64,000 nt of DNA from Pseudocercospora fijiensis CIRAD86 (lineage: Eukaryota > Ascomycota > Dothideomycetes > Mycosphaerellales > Mycosphaerellaceae): positions 9,019,172 to 9,083,171 of the forward strand of contig NW_006921532.1 in assembly GCF_000340215.1 (NCBI RefSeq), read 5' to 3'. The stretch's first letter is position 1, and every line of letters starts with the position of its first letter. Positions 49,508-63,342 of this stretch are shown piece by piece. A program made the position numbers and the translations under genes. The notes under the pieces were generated by a model, which was not told the DNA's origin, did not search any database, and was given only the letters and a program-made list of their open reading frames with translations.

Positions 49508-50114
49508 CTAAGTTAATCTTCGAGTACTACGAGCTTAAGGGCAAAGCTTTAGACTAACTATCCCTTACGCTAACGGGCTGCCTTATACTCGAGGGTTACG
49601 TCTAGTATACGGTTTATAGGGTCCCCGACGTAGTCCCGATAGAAGGGTTTAAAGTCCTAGTAGGTATAATTCTATAGGTCCTTAAAGCTGTTTTTATTAT
49701 ACTATCGCTCCTACGTATCGCTTATAAGGTATATAATACTATAAAGTACCTTGCTTTCGTCCGTATAATAGGTAGCTCCGGATAGCGTAAAGGTAATAGA
49801 AAGTTCTCGAAGGAATCGTCTCGACTCCTTAATCGTATCGCCTTTAAAGGGCTTAGGTTCCTTTAGGCGGGGCTTAATAGCCGCAAGACTAGTAACTATA
49901 TAGCTTATACTAGGTATAGTAGCTACGCTTAGCGTACTTCCGGAAAGAGGTAGTTAATACGAGATAGATTTAGCTCTCTAAGATTTAGGCCTCTAAATTA
50001 ACTCGTTAGCTAATTCTTTTTCGTCTTCGTTATCGTCGTCGCCTAGGGATAGGGTTATTATAGGACCCTCGCCGGCGGTACCGCTACTCGGAGCTAGCGT
50101 ATCGCCGGCGTCTC
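49508..50114 (-). mobile_element. Element X, gag portion between copies 2 and 3
   Basis: The minus strand reads ELANELI, then KEPKPFKGDTIKESRRFLRE and LSITFTLSGATYYTDESKVL, a typical Ty3/Gypsy Gag capsid start. Removing copy 2 joins this in order to the Gag tail at 42397. It ends at the LTR of copy 3. The preceding 5 bp, gtctc (50110-50114), should be that copy's target duplication. Confidence 0.8.
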
Positions 50115-50312
50115 TATTAGGACTAAAGAGGTTATACGTAATTGGTATGTAACCGGGCTCGAGTAAAGCTAGGGTCTCGATGCCTTAGGCAGGGCTTAGC
50201 GCTTAGTAGTAGGCTAACTAGCCTGCCTTCCTCCTTCTCCTCCTAGCTCCTTATCGAATACTACTCGTACCTACTACTACCCTATCTACCTACTAACATA
50301 ACCCTTCTTATA
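50115..50312 (+). repeat. 5' LTR of chromovirus copy 3
   Basis: 198 bp, TATTAGGACTAAAGAGG to CCCTTCTTATA, followed by TAGTATTCGAT, the same self-complementary site as in copies 1 and 2. Confidence 0.92.
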
Positions 50313-50559
50313 TAGTATTCGATCTACCCTTTAAGGGTAGTAGCTAAATAGTCTGTATTTCAAGCTTTTAGCGGTATAGCCCCGAAAACCGTTAATCTAA
50401 CTATATTGCGCCCGAAGAACGGGACCTATACGTACTATTCTATTAAAACAACCGTACTAATTATTAAGCAAGGCCTTCTATACGGCCTATTATACTAAAT
50501 CAATCGCACTAAGCCGATATCTACTAATTCCGCTACATCCGCATCTTAGGGGCCTATAA

Positions 50560-53500
50560 TATATTATCGGTATTACCCCTTACAATAGCCGGCTTATTAC
50601 AAAGTAACAATAACCGTGCTACCGCTAGCAGCGCTAGCAACAATAACGCTAGTAGCACAGTACCTACTAAAGTGCCTACTAAAGCACCTGCTAAGGTACC
50701 TACTAAAGAGCCTACTACTAGGCCTGCCGAAGAACCTATAGTTCTAGGTAACGACCTAGAGTTGCCTGTTAACGATATACTTAATAACATTATTAATCGA
50801 CGATATAGCTAACTAGCCTTTAGCCCCTAGCTAGTAGCGAGACTTCAAGAAGCTACCTAAAACAGGCTCGCTACTCTACGTTAAGAATAATAGCTAAAGG
50901 ACAACCTCCTCGAAATTCGCCGCCTTTAGGGGGCCCTAACAACTAATACTAAGCCGACAATAGGGCCTTCCTTACTATTAGTCCTAGTCTAGAAGAAGGA
51001 TGCTAAACTTAAGGACTGCACCGTATTTAATAGCTCTAGTCGAAAGCAATACAACGACTATATTCGTAACTATAAGCTTAACTAGCGAAACGCACCGAGG
51101 GCCCTTCTAGACGACTATTCGTTAGTCGTCTATACTATATAGTACATTAACGGTAACCCTAAGCGTATATAGGATAACCATTTTGATTCCCTTTACGACT
51201 AGACCGCTATTCAATAGCAGGATTATAAGACTATTATACTAAATACCCTTAGCAACCCTATATTACGCTAGTAGCACGCCTAAGACTAATACCTACGTAC
51301 TAAACAAAAGGCCGACTAAACCTCTCGATCCTTCGAGGCCTATCTAAAGACCCTTAAGGACGACTTGCTACCTAAGACCGACTCTATCTAGATATCTAAG
51401 ATACGACCTAAACTAAGATAGGAACTAGTCCTTAAATTAGACCGCCGCCGTGTATTCGAACAGGCTAATCTTACATGCATTTAATTCATAGTCGAAGTAG
51501 AGACAGCTAAACGAGCTGTTTAGCTTTAATAACGGTTAGAATCTAAGATGCGCCTAGCTACCTATCGTAGCCGCGGAGGAAACTAAGGTTCCTACTAGAA
51601 CAATAATACTAACAATAGGAATAGTAACAACGACCGTAGAAGGGGCCGTAGCCGACGGCTATATAGAGGAGGCCGTAATAGGGGCCGTAGAAGGGGCTTG
51701 TATCCCTATAGTACTAATCGCTTAACTAACAATAGTAGCAATAGCGGCTATAGCAACCCCCTAACTAGATTGAAGTGCTTTAATTGTAACAGCACTAGCT
51801 ATTTGCTAGGCTAATGCGACAAACCTAAGGACTAGGCCCGAATCGACCGTACTGCCGCTAAGCACCGTAAGCACCTTTCAGCCGCTAACGCTACCCCTAT
51901 AGGCTAACCTTCGAAAAAAGAGTAAGCGCCGGACTAACTGTTAGCCTTATGCGGCGTAAAACTATCGATATTATACTAGCTATTACACGCGCCTGTCTTA
52001 TATAGGACACATATAGAGACAACTATAAGACTAAGGTTATGCTAGACCTAGGGAATTTAGTTAGTACCCTTATTAGCTACTGCCTAGTTAAGCAATTAGA
52101 CCTCCGACAATTGCCTAGAACTAATATGCTAACCCTTGCTTAGTTTAATAACGCTCGGCACTTAACCTATAGGGCCTACTATATTCCTATAGTTCTAAAG
52201 GACGACCTCGGAAATAAACGCCTACTAGACTTTACTGCCTACGCGGTAGATATAGACAACCTACATAGGGGAGCTACTATTATTATTAGCAACCCTATTC
52301 TTAAGCACTATGCTATAGTTATAGACCTAGGCCTTTAATAGTAGCGATTTAGAATCGCTAGAAGAGAGGACATTAAATATATTAACATTAGCGAGTGTCC
52401 TAACGATATTAGGGTTCTATTTATTAGCAACCTAATACTAGCCTCTGCCTTAGCCGACCTAATAGTCGACCTATTAGGCGACGATAATAAGCCTATGCCC
52501 CCTAATAGCATAGACCCTAATTAGCTCGAGCGTATACTAGAGCCTATTCGAGAGACCTATATTAATGTGTTCAAATACTACTTAGCATCGACATTGCCTA
52601 TATTTAAAGAGACGGATTATAAGATTAATATTATAGAGGGCAAAGAGGTTCCTTTTAGTCCCCTCTATAACCTTAGTAAGCGAGAGCTTGCTATATTACG
52701 TAAATACCTAGAGGAGAACCTAGCTAATAGCCGCATTCGGTATAGTAACAGCCCTGCTAGTGCACTAATCCTGTTTGTTCTAAAGAAGGATAGTAGCCTA
52801 CGGTTATACGTTAATTACCGTAGGCTTAATGCTATTACTATTAAAGACCGCTATCTACTTCCGCTTATTAATAAGACCCTCGATCGCCTTTCTAGGGCCT
52901 ACTTCTATACTATACTAGACATTAAGGATGCGTACTATCGTATCTGCATTCGTAAGGGCGACGAATAGAAGACAGCCTTCCGCACTCGTTATAGCTATTT
53001 TAAGTATTTAGTTATGCTATTTAGGCTAGCTAATGCCCCTGCGACCTTCTAGTCCTATATTAATCGGGCCCTATTAGGCCTATTAGACTACCTCTACGTA
53101 GTCTATCTAGACGATATCCTAGTCTATATACACTTACCTAACATTGCGGAATATTAGGCCGCCGTACGTAAGGTACTCGACCGCCTACGGGCCTATAGCT
53201 TGTATTGCAAGCCTTCTAAATGCACCTTTGCTACTAAAGAGGTATTATTCCTCGGCTTCCTTATATTAACTAAGGGTATTAAGGCTGATCCTAATCGGAT
53301 TAAAACTATTACTAAATAGCCTATTCCTACGTTAATTAAGGAGCTACAGTCGTTCCTCGGCTCCGCTAATTTCTATCGTCGCTTTATTAAGGGCCATTTA
53401 CGGCATATAATGCCTCCAACTAAGCTTACTAAAACCAAGGCCAACCTAACTAGAGAGTTCAAATAGACTAACAGAGCACAAGCCGCTTTTAACGGCTTAA

Positions 53501-54224
53501 AGAAGCGCTTTACCAAAGTCCCCTTGTTATACTATTTCGTACTAAGCAAGCAGATCCGTATTAAGACTAACGCTTTATAGTTTGCTGTATTAGCTATTAT
53601 ATTACAACAGGCTAATAACAATTACTAGCACCCGATTGCCTTCTTCTTAAGGAAGATAATTAATACTAAGCGTCGTTACGAGACCTACGAGTAAGAGCTC
53701 TTAGCAATCGTAGAAGCCTTTAAGTACTAGCGCTATTATCTCGATAGTGCTTAGCACCCTATTTAGGTCTATACGGACTATAACAACCTCCGTAGAATTA
53801 CGAAGGTTACTAGGGTTATAGGTCGATAGGCTAGATAGGCCGTCTACCTCGCTAGGTTCGATTTTAATATATTATATCGGCTAGGCGTAAGTAACCCTGC
53901 TAATAGCCTATCGAGGCGACCTAATTACAATAGCGAGACTTAGCAATCTATTAATTTATTGTTTCCAACCCTGTAGCATAAGATTGCTATAGCCCGTATT
54001 GTTAATAAGTACGCGTAGGATAAGCGGCTTACCGGACTCCGCGACGGCTCGAAGCATATTAATGCTCTTACTATATTAATAGTGCGTATTAAGGATACAG
54101 ACAGGAGAAGTTATAATAACTCCCTAGTCGATATCGCTATATATAGTAACAGCGATTAAAGTACTGCTATAGTTAATCCGGCTGCTAGTGCTATTAGATA
54201 TATACAATACGTACCTCGTTTAAT
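50560..54224 (+). pseudogene. Degraded gag-pol of chromovirus copy 3 (5' part)
   Basis: Gag with the PTK repeat and a zinc knuckle near 51775-51830, protease near 52050, RT 52567-53420 and RNase H to about 53900, in the same order as copy 2 and very similar to it. Stops are again mostly amber. The integrase N-terminal segment follows after the inserted element, at 63806-64000. Confidence 0.88.
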
Positions 54225-54232
54225 AGCGAGGG
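54225..54232. repeat. Target site duplication, left copy (agcgaggg)
   Basis: Eight bases identical to 63798-63805. The uninterrupted site is seen in copy 2 near 46526-46533, where the sequence runs straight through with one AGCGAGGG. Confidence 0.93.
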
Positions 54233-55939
54233 TAGACCCCGCAGTAGTTCGGGTTGGTTTGGTTTGGTTTGCTAAGCCGAAACTCTAGTTTGGTTTGGGT
54301 TGGTTTGCTAAGCAACTATATAAGTAGCTAGTTCGAACTGTATAATTTATCGGTTTTTAAGAAGTGTACGAATGTATACGTAGCTTCAAGTAAGCCCTTT
54401 ATAAGACTTAGCAGTGTGGCCGGCAGCGTAGCCGGCATTTTTAGTCCTTAGTACTTATAGAATTTTCGAATCCTACTTAGGCTACGTAGTTGTATAAAGG
54501 TACTTATATAACCTCAAATCTATAGATAATTAGCTAAGGGCACTAACTAATCAAAAGTATATACACATATATACAAGGCATTATAGTTTAGTTCGGAAAC
54601 TGTACTCCTTAGGTATGAATTTCATCCTTTCGTTTACGGTTCAATTCCCTAACTGCTTAGTAGAATGTCTTTATCTAGATCTAGGTAGAACTTATCGATT
54701 TCCCTAGAAGTCCTCCTCCTTAAGAAGTTTATACACTTTCCTACCGAACTATTCGATAATATTAAGTACTAGGATAGCTCCTCCCTCGGTATCGGCATAG
54801 TATATGAAAGAGCTATAAGGCAGCTCTGTAGAACGTTCTACTAGTTACTCGCTATACTAAGGCCGAATGCTAGTTCGTTCCTTAGAACTCTTAGTTATTT
54901 AGGAGATATAAAGGGTAGGGCAGGTAGTGACTTCGTATTATATAAGGAGGTAGAGGCTGCTATAGAAGAGGCCTTCAACCTATAGAAGATAGTGAAAGAT
55001 ATAGAGGTAGCTATAGGTCTAGGTACCTAGTTGAATTTTTAGTAGGTAGAGTATAAGGATATTTAGAGGGAGTATTAGGTAGAGTTGCGAAGGCAGGTAT
55101 ATAATATGCTCTAGAAAACAGGGATAGTGCCTATAACTATAACTATTAGGCTCTTTAACCTTCCTTATTTTTCCCTGTTTTCTTTTTATAAAAATCTAAA
55201 CTAATACAAATCAACCGGAATGTCTATCTTCTTTTAGTTCTTTAAAAAACCTAGTAGCGTAGCTAGTAGCGTAGCCGGTAGCGTAGCCGGCAGCGTAGCC
55301 GGCCTTTTTACTCCTTAGTACTAACGGGATTTTAGGAGACTTCTATTCCGTACGGCTAATAAAGCATACTGTACTATATATATATACTTAGAGAGTATTT
55401 AGAGCGCGGTATATAGCGCCGTATAATAGCGGCTCATTTCGTATATAGAAAAGCTTGTAGATAATACTACGAACATCCTTTCTACTAGAACATCTATCCT
55501 ATCTAGCACCGTCTCGAATATAGACATTCTAGCCTTTTAGAATCTGATCGAGTGCTTTAAAATCCTTGTCTATAATCGTTATACGCTTCGCGTAGATAGC
55601 TATAAGGTTGACCGCTAAAATAGTATTAGTATAGTCCGAAAAGAGGTAGAAGAGAAACATACATTCGAAGATACGAACTAGGTAGGCTTCTATAGCCTCT
55701 TAAAGGGCGCCTATCGCGGAGGCTTAGAAGCGAAGGTCCGTTCTATAATCCTAGGCAATTTCGCGAATAAGTCGTTAGAAAGGAGTTTTGCGGATTAGGA
55801 GCTAAGAACTCTTCTAATACTGCCGAATCTTACGGAGGGCTACGGCTAAAGAAGGATTAGTAAAAAGACAGTAAGAATACCGGCTACGCTACCGGCTACG
55901 CTGCCGGCTACGCTGCCGGCTATAAATAGGACTTACTTC

Positions 55940-56200
55940 CTAGGCGCTATCGACGCTTCGCACGATTACTACTAGTAGTAGAAGCGCTAGTTGTCGTCTT
56001 ACGTAGAGCCTTGCCCGCCGTTGTTTTACGCGGAGCCTTGCTCGCGACGCCCTTTCTAGCACCGGAGCTAGCGGCAGTAGCAGCAGCCCTCTTACGTTAA
56101 TATACTATACTCGTTCTACTATTTCCGGTCTTATTGCGACCCGTAGAAGTACTAGGTCCCTTCTTACGAGGCGTCGTAACTTAGTTAAGTAGACTCGCTA
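55940..56200 (-). pseudogene. Degraded basic ORF with histone-tail-like composition
   Basis: The minus strand reads TTPRKKGPSTSTGRNKTGNS, an amber codon, then KRAAATAASSGARKGVASKA and PRKTTAGKALRKTTTS. It is Lys/Arg/Ala/Thr-rich like a histone H1 or DNA-binding tail. No domain is recognised, and it may be the terminus of a longer cargo protein. Confidence 0.4.
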
Positions 56201-57829
56201 TTATAAAAGTCGTCGAATTAAGGAAAAAAGTGCGTTACGAAGGTGTACGAAGGCGCGCGCGGAGCGAGGGTATTGCGGAGGTAGTAGATATAGAGCGTAG
56301 AGGTATAGGTATCGATACGAAGGTTAAATATAGCGGTAATATCGCGGTATCGCTAGGCAATAGAGTAAGCTTCGCGTAAGCCTATATTATAGTAACGTTA
56401 GAGCAAGGAAAAAAGGCAGGCACGGCTAAAAAAGGCAGGTACGGCTAAAAAAGGCAGGTACGGGAGACTTTGAAATATAGCCGGCATATATAGCCGGTAT
56501 AGTAATAGGCGAAAGCCTCCTTTTAATAAATAGCCGGCGTAATAATAGTATCTTACTATAGTATAGATATTCTTTAGTAATGCCTTTACTAGCTATAGTA
56601 ATCTTATAAGTAACCTAGGCCTATTGCTAGTAAATATAAGAAATATTAGGTAGGCTATACTAAACAAGCTAGTCATTTAGTAGGAAAAGGCCTACTACCG
56701 TCTCTATATGCCGGCTACGAGTGCCGGCTATCGCTCTAAATTCAACTCCGCCCTATCTCGGAGGCTAAGGTACCGAGCGGAAACCCTATAGCTTATATTT
56801 ACTCGGTTGTCGCGGAGCGCTTATAGGTAAGGTATTAGAAAAGAGTATAAAAAGTACGAGAAGAGTATCCTAGGATATAGGTCGTAAGTGAATAAGAGTA
56901 GTACGCCTAGTTATTTATATAGTACGTTACTCTATACGACTAAGAGCCTATATTATCTTATACTTCGCTTATAAGACCTCGACTCTACTAGTATACTATC
57001 GATCTCTTCCTCGGTCGCTAATACGCTATCTTAATTCTTCTTCGAGTTGCCGGACTTAGTACGTGTCTATAGCTATACAATAGCGCTACGTATTATAGAG
57101 AATTTCTCGTTAAAGTTTCTCTCTCGTAGGCTTACTATCTACCTCGTAGTATAGAGGATTAAAGTACTAATACTAAAGAATCTCCTTATAGTTAGGATGC
57201 TAGGGCTCCTTAGGACCTTTGTATTTTAGGTCTAAATAGAGACGTATTATAAACGTTCTATCGCCCTTTTGCTTACTACCCGCTAGGTCGCGATATACGA
57301 AGAAACTAATCTAAATATAGCTCGTCTCTATAATAGCCGGGTAAATATAGAGCGCTAGGTTTCTACTTCGTACCTTAGATTTAGGGACGGCGCGGAGATA
57401 AAATTAGAAATGTAGCCGGTACCTATAGCCGGTAAAAGGATGCGAAAATAGGCCTCCTCCTAGGTTAATCTAACGACTAAATACAATTTCTAACTAATCC
57501 GCTATAAACCGACGCCGAATTTTAGCTAGAAGCTATATATCTTTATTTTAAAGAGTAACCCGCTTCGTATAGATAGTAAGGAGGTTTAAAAGCTTAAGCT
57601 CGGTTACGAGAAATGCCTCCGTAGCTTCCTAAAGAGTACTAATCGCCTTAGCCGTAAATCGTATACTAGACTAAAAATCTAATATAATTTCTCGGACGAG
57701 TCGCTAGAAGGGAGTCTTAGGGATTAAAAGCTCGGTCCCTCTTTTGTTTTAGAAAAGCCGGATCTAGCGAAAGGTAATAGTACCTAGTTTAAAGCGCCGC
57801 TTCTTTGTCGTCGAGTCCTGCCTTATTCC

Positions 57830-57990
57830 CTTTCTTTTAATAGAAAGATAACTTTTCTTCGCGATAGTCTTCGTCCGCCTACTCTTTTTAGCCTTCTCCT
57901 ATCTACCTATAGCCTTCTTATTTTTCGGTACTGTTTTCCGAGGAACCCCCTTCCTTCGTATATACTATAGAGAGCCTTACTCTTCCGATA
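57830..57990 (-). pseudogene. Degraded Lys/Arg-rich ORF segment
   Basis: The minus strand reads KGVPRKTVPKNKKAIG, an amber codon, then EKAKKSRRTKTIAKKSYL. It is a second basic, tail-like coding relic, about 1.7 kb from the first. No family recognised. Confidence 0.35.
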
Positions 57991-58549
57991 TCTCGTTCTC
58001 GCTACGGTCTCCCTATACTTAGCTTACTTTACCCTTGCCCTTTAGCCTCTAAAGATATTTATCTACGCGTTTAGGCGACGAGGGTATATCGGTAGGACCT
58101 AGAAAATTAATAAGCATATAATCGTAAGGAGATATTAATACTTCTTGCCTTCTAGAACAAATAGTCTTCTATTAAACCGCCTTATTAGGTTATCGTTAGA
58201 TTCGAATAAAGGATAGTAGCTTAAGGAAGGGGAGGTAGCCGGCTTAGGAAGGCCCGAAGAGCCGAATCCTTAAGGTATATTTGTCTTTAAGAATATAGGG
58301 AAAGGGAAGAAGGAGAGGAAGAGCGAATAGAGAATTAGAAATAGTCCGTAGGTAAGCGGGGTCGGTTGCTATAGCAACTAGTCTGTTTAGGTCCTAGGAA
58401 TTCGAAATATATTTCGGATATATGCCGGCTATATACGCCGGCTATATTACCTTATATATAAACGCTTCGTCTCCTTAAAGCTACTCTAAGCCTATATACG
58501 TTTCCGCTTCTCGACCCGGTATCGCCTTCTACCTCCGCCCTCCTCCTCT

Positions 58550-60800
58550 TCGTTATCGCTAATTAGGGTTTCGCTTAGACTAAATTTCGCATTCTCTTCG
58601 CGCTCCTAGGTTTCTTCGATCTTAAGGTTTTCTAATTCCTCGATTAACTCCTTTAGTATAATCTTTAGTAACCTACCTTAGCGATTCTAGTAGAGGAGAT
58701 AGTATCGGAATACTATAATAGATTCGAAGGTAGTAAGCGAGTATATTCGATTAAAGCGGCCCTAGTAACGAGCGATACTAAAAGACCTCTTATAGCCTAT
58801 ACCTACGCTCGGGATAGCGAGGACGTCCCGAGCGACCGACGCTATCGTTAGAAACTTAGGCTCTAACCGCTGCTATATAGCGAGAATATCGTCTCCGAAT
58901 TCGTCTAGAAGACTAGTAAGATCTAGAGATTATTAGCCCTCTTTCCGAGCCTACGGGTTTATACTTACTCGCGCGCCGATAGAGATCGAACTCTTCTTTA
59001 TTTACTTTAGTAGTTGCTTCCTCTTCTGCCTCTACTTCCTACCTACGAAATAGATATAATATCGGAGCCTTCTAAACCTTCTTTTTCTTTATAGGAGCTA
59101 TATTTAGACTAGTTTCTTTCCGACGCTCGTAGAACATCTTTTCTAGAATAGTTTAGTAATGCTTCGGCTATACCTCGTCCGCCTTCTATTCCGGCCTCTA
59201 CTAGTATATATCCTTTTCTACCGGGTTAAGCAAGTACGTAACGCTATAGATATCCCCGAACGAGTTAAAGGTAGTACTATAATATTTATATAACTTAGTA
59301 TAGGAGGTGTCTATAGCTTTCGTTATAGCTACTTTCTAGGGAACGCTCTTCTTAGCTAGCTTAGCTACGGTTTCCTCGAGCTCGTTAAAGAGCTAGTTAT
59401 AGTATATAAAGACAAGGTAGATCGTCGGTCCTCGGGTTCTTCTAATCGTAGTAGTAACCTTCGCGTAATACTTACTAATATCGACGAGATACTCTGCTTA
59501 GCGCTATTCGGCGGCGGTAAGGCCGAGCTACTTAATACCCTCGGAACTCTAATAGATCTCGAGAGCGGTACGTAAAGTATATCCCCTCGTAACTATATAG
59601 AAAGTCGAATCGAACCGGGTCTTAACGTCTTAGGTAAAACGGAGTAGGCGCTAAGGAGGCCGCTTTTGCTATCGCTTATTCTATACAATATTCTAGGCAT
59701 CGGTTTTAGGGCGCTCGATTAGGTTCTTTTAAATAGCCTCGAATCGGTTATATCTCTATAAGCTCGAGTTCGTATATATTACTAGACGACGAAGCTAGAG
59801 AAAAAGAGTTAGAACTATACTAGGTTACCGGCTATAGGTACCGGCTACGGACAAAAGTTATACCTTATATAAAACGAGAGCGAGGCTCTCTGCCTTATCC
59901 CGTCTTATTACTATAATAAGTTTCTCGACTTTCGACTTTGCTTTATCCTTATCTAGGATCTTCTATTAGTCGTCGTTTAATAGTGCAATTTTAAGCGTCT
60001 TAAAGAGGGCTCGGATCGCGATTTAAACTATATAAGCGAGGTAGGGAAACTTCTATAGGGATATAACTAGCAACGACGTCGGCTCCGATTTAATAGGGCT
60101 AGGGCTATTAATAGGCTCCTCTTTATCGTTATTATCGTGCGTATTGTCGTGCGTATCCGGAATCGTAGCGAGCTTAATATTCGGAAGATTAAGCTAGATT
60201 ATAGACCTTATAATCTCCTCTACGTACTCGACCCTATCGATACAATTAGTAATTTTAAAGATATATACGAGTGAATTGTATATATAACGCCTTATACAAT
60301 GTTCGATTATTACTAGCGTTGTCCGTAGTAATCGAGATCAGTTTCGTTGTTACGCTAACCCTATCTATTACCGTATAGACAAGCTTCGCTATATCCTTAC
60401 TAGTATAGGAACCTAGAATTTTAGGGAATCCGATTATAAGTTCCTAGAGTTTCTAATCCGAATTGATAAAGTATAGTATAATCGAGAGGAAGGAGGCTCT
60501 TATAGTCCGGCTTAACTAGCTATCGATAGTAATAGCTACTCGGCGAGTATTACGGAGGATCTCCCGAATATCGTCTAACGTAGCCTCTTTGTTCTTTTCG
60601 AATATAATACGCTAGGTTATCGCGCCGAGAAATAGGGGAGGGTAGTTTATAAGATATAGGTATGTCTTCTATATAGACTCCCTTTCGTAGAAGTCTTCCG
60701 GAAGACCGTTTATAGCTAGTATTTCGTTTGCTAGTTGCTTAAAGTCTTCGGGGGAGAAATCGGTAGCCTTTAATCCTAGAGCTTCCTTAAGCGTAGCCTA
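58550..60800 (-). pseudogene. hAT transposase relic
   Basis: On the minus strand, 58862 down to about 58770 reads PKFLTIASVARDVLAIPSVG followed by a (Y/V)(K/E)RSFS-type segment, preceded by LLDEFGDDILAI. This is the C-terminal hAT dimerisation motif (P-x-L-x2-MARDxLxIP...ERxFS). The remainder upstream on the same strand is interrupted by amber codons; its ends are approximate and the catalytic residues were not placed. Confidence 0.7.
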
Positions 60801-62889
60801 TAATAATAAGCTAGATCTCTACGGTTAATTTAGGTAGCCGGAATCTGTAGCCGGCAGCTATAGCCGGTAGCTATAGCCGGCATTTTAGAAGATATACCTC
60901 TTTCTAGAACGCTATATCTATATTAACTTTCCTCTCTCCTTAAGATTCCCGATACCGTTTAGAATAGAGATAGTTCGTAGGCGATAAGTTCCTATCCCCT
61001 AGTTTCGGGTATTTTAAGATTAAACCGTAGAAGTTGTAGACAATTACTAGTTAACCTTTAAGTCGAGAAGTCGTATAACGGTATAATGCCCCCTCTATAA
61101 AGAACTTCTAGAATGTATCCGTTCGCTCCTTACTCCCCTATCGTATCGAGTACTTCCGGAGTTTACACTCCTTCGAACGTAAGTATAAAGGGAACTATAT
61201 CTTATAGACCTATTAATTGAACTGCTCTATATACTCGGGTTTCTAAAGATACGCCTAGCTAGCCTTTTCGAAGATTTCCGGGTTAATACTCGATATTCTT
61301 ATGTCTCCGAATAACCTTCTGCTTAGACTCCGTAAAGGTAAGGACTAGGTAGTAGTACCCTATAATGAATTCCTACTACTAGGATTCGGAGAGGATAAAT
61401 CTAGCCCTAATCGTAGTCTAGGACTCGATAGGCTCGAAGGTAAGTATGCGACCTCCTCTCGACGTTATCGCAATCTCGCTCGTATACTAGACTGTTTCGA
61501 CTATCGTCTCGTTATTACCCTTCCTAGTATAGCGCCTAGTATATATACAATGTCGGTCGGCATGTTTTAAGGTTTCGTACGGTAAGGTAAGGACTTAGGA
61601 GTAGTAGATGTATACTAGTAGCTATAGAGAAACACCCTTTCTTTTATAGCATCGTATCGTTAGGAATAGCTAGGTAGTAAATAGCTAGCTACCTTTTTTT
61701 TTTATTTCCTAGCTACCTAACTACTAGATTTTTTTTCCTAGCTACCCTAGCTAGCCTAACTACTAGAATTTCTTTCCTAGCTACCCTAACTACCTGAATT
61801 TTGCCTTCTATACGGCGGCTCTCTCCTACTAACGGAACCGAGCTACTATACCTAACGAATCTAAGCTCGTTTTTAGTCTTAATCTATCCTCTTTCGGTAT
61901 AAGATACTCGATAAGCAAATGCTTAGGCCGAGTCTAACTACGAAACCTAAGACTAACTAATAGCTCTATTAACTAATCCTAATCCTCGAACTCCTTCCGC
62001 TTCTTAGTAAAGACCTTAAAGAGCGCTCGAGCTTCTTCGGGTACCTACGGAGTAGTCGAGATAAAGCTGTATCGCTAAAATAGGTAATCCTTCGGAGGCT
62101 TATATAGAGATTTAGAGAATTCTAACGCTAACCTATCCTACTAGCAGCTTAGATTCCGGATATAAGCCCTCTCTACCTTAGTAAAGATTTTATATAGTAG
62201 TAGCACTCTGCCTTCGAGAAACGCTTTCTATTTAACTGTTAGTATCTACCGGCTACGAACGCCGGCTATATATGCCGAGTATAGAATAATTACCTATACC
62301 CCTTCCTCCTATAGTAACACTTCTACCGTCCCTAGATACCTAGCCCCGATCGTATTAATCGTAAGCTACTTTGCCTTTATAGACGCAAAGGCTTCGCTCT
62401 AATACTAATAAAGAAACTTCTACTCTATATCGAGGATATAAAGACGACTAGTCTCGATTCTAATCCTTGCTAGCTTTTCGTAGTAGCTTTAACTATAATT
62501 TTCTAGATTAATAGGACTTATGCCTTAGCTCTTTACTAGTATCTCGTCTCTTTAACTATACTCGATCTACTCCTAGCGCTTATCGTCTATAGCGTTAGGC
62601 CCTAAGACTACACCTATTACTAGATCGACGTATAGTATCTCCTCGCTTTTTTTAGTTCCTTTATTCGTAGCATTAAGCTCTATCGCGGCATCCTAAACTC
62701 TAGTATTATTGTTCTCGGCTATCTAAATATCTCCGTTACTATCGGTCGTATCGATAGAGGTAGCGGCTATAGGTCTAAATGCTATTAGTTAACGTGTTAA
62801 AGAAAAATATGCCGGCTATAGCTGCCGGCTACGGCTGCCGGCTATAGCTGCTAGCTACGGCCGCTAGCTAGATTGACTTACGCTACTAG

Positions 62890-63200
62890 AACTTTACGCT
62901 CGAAAACTAGCCGCAATTCTTTCCTCCTCTTAGCCTTCTCTTAGGTTGTCTTCTTATTCTAACCTTCACTTTTTTCTATAGGCGCTAGCTATCGATAGAA
63001 TGCCTTATTCTACGCCTTTCTTCTCTTATCCTTAGCTCTTTTATCCTTATCTATCTTGTCCTTTCTCTCGCGGTCTTGTACGGAATTCTTCTTCGTAGAG
63101 TACTCTTCTTTAGTCTTACGCTTTTTAGTTAGACGCTTAGGCAAAATAAACTCGCGGTCTTTAGTTCTATCTTCTATTTAGCGCGCGGCGCGTTTCTCTC
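62890..63200 (-). pseudogene. Degraded Lys/Arg-rich ORF segment near the right end
   Basis: The minus strand reads REFILPKRLTKKRKTKEEYS, then DRERKDKIDKDKRAKDKRRK. It could be a nuclear-localised N-terminus of a protein running leftwards to about 61.8 kb. No family is recognised. Confidence 0.4.
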
Positions 63201-63342
63201 TTACTATTATAAGGGAAAGGGGCGGGGGCGTAGCGTATAGTAGTTATTGTCGGTATAGGTATAGAGGAAGAAGTTGAAAGTATAAGAATATCGCGAAGCC
63301 CTAATTGTTGCCGCCTACGTAACGTTATATAGGTAAGCTTTC

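Larger units (their letters stand above)
50115..54232 (+). mobile_element. Ty3/Gypsy chromovirus copy 3, 5' part (interrupted by a hAT-like element)
   Basis: LTR at 50115-50312, gag at about 50560-51920, then pol up to 54232 in the region between RNase H and integrase. There the hAT-like element intervenes, and the copy resumes at 63806. The RT piece 52567-52968 is open and YLDD is intact (53104-53115). The 3' end lies outside the window. Confidence 0.93.
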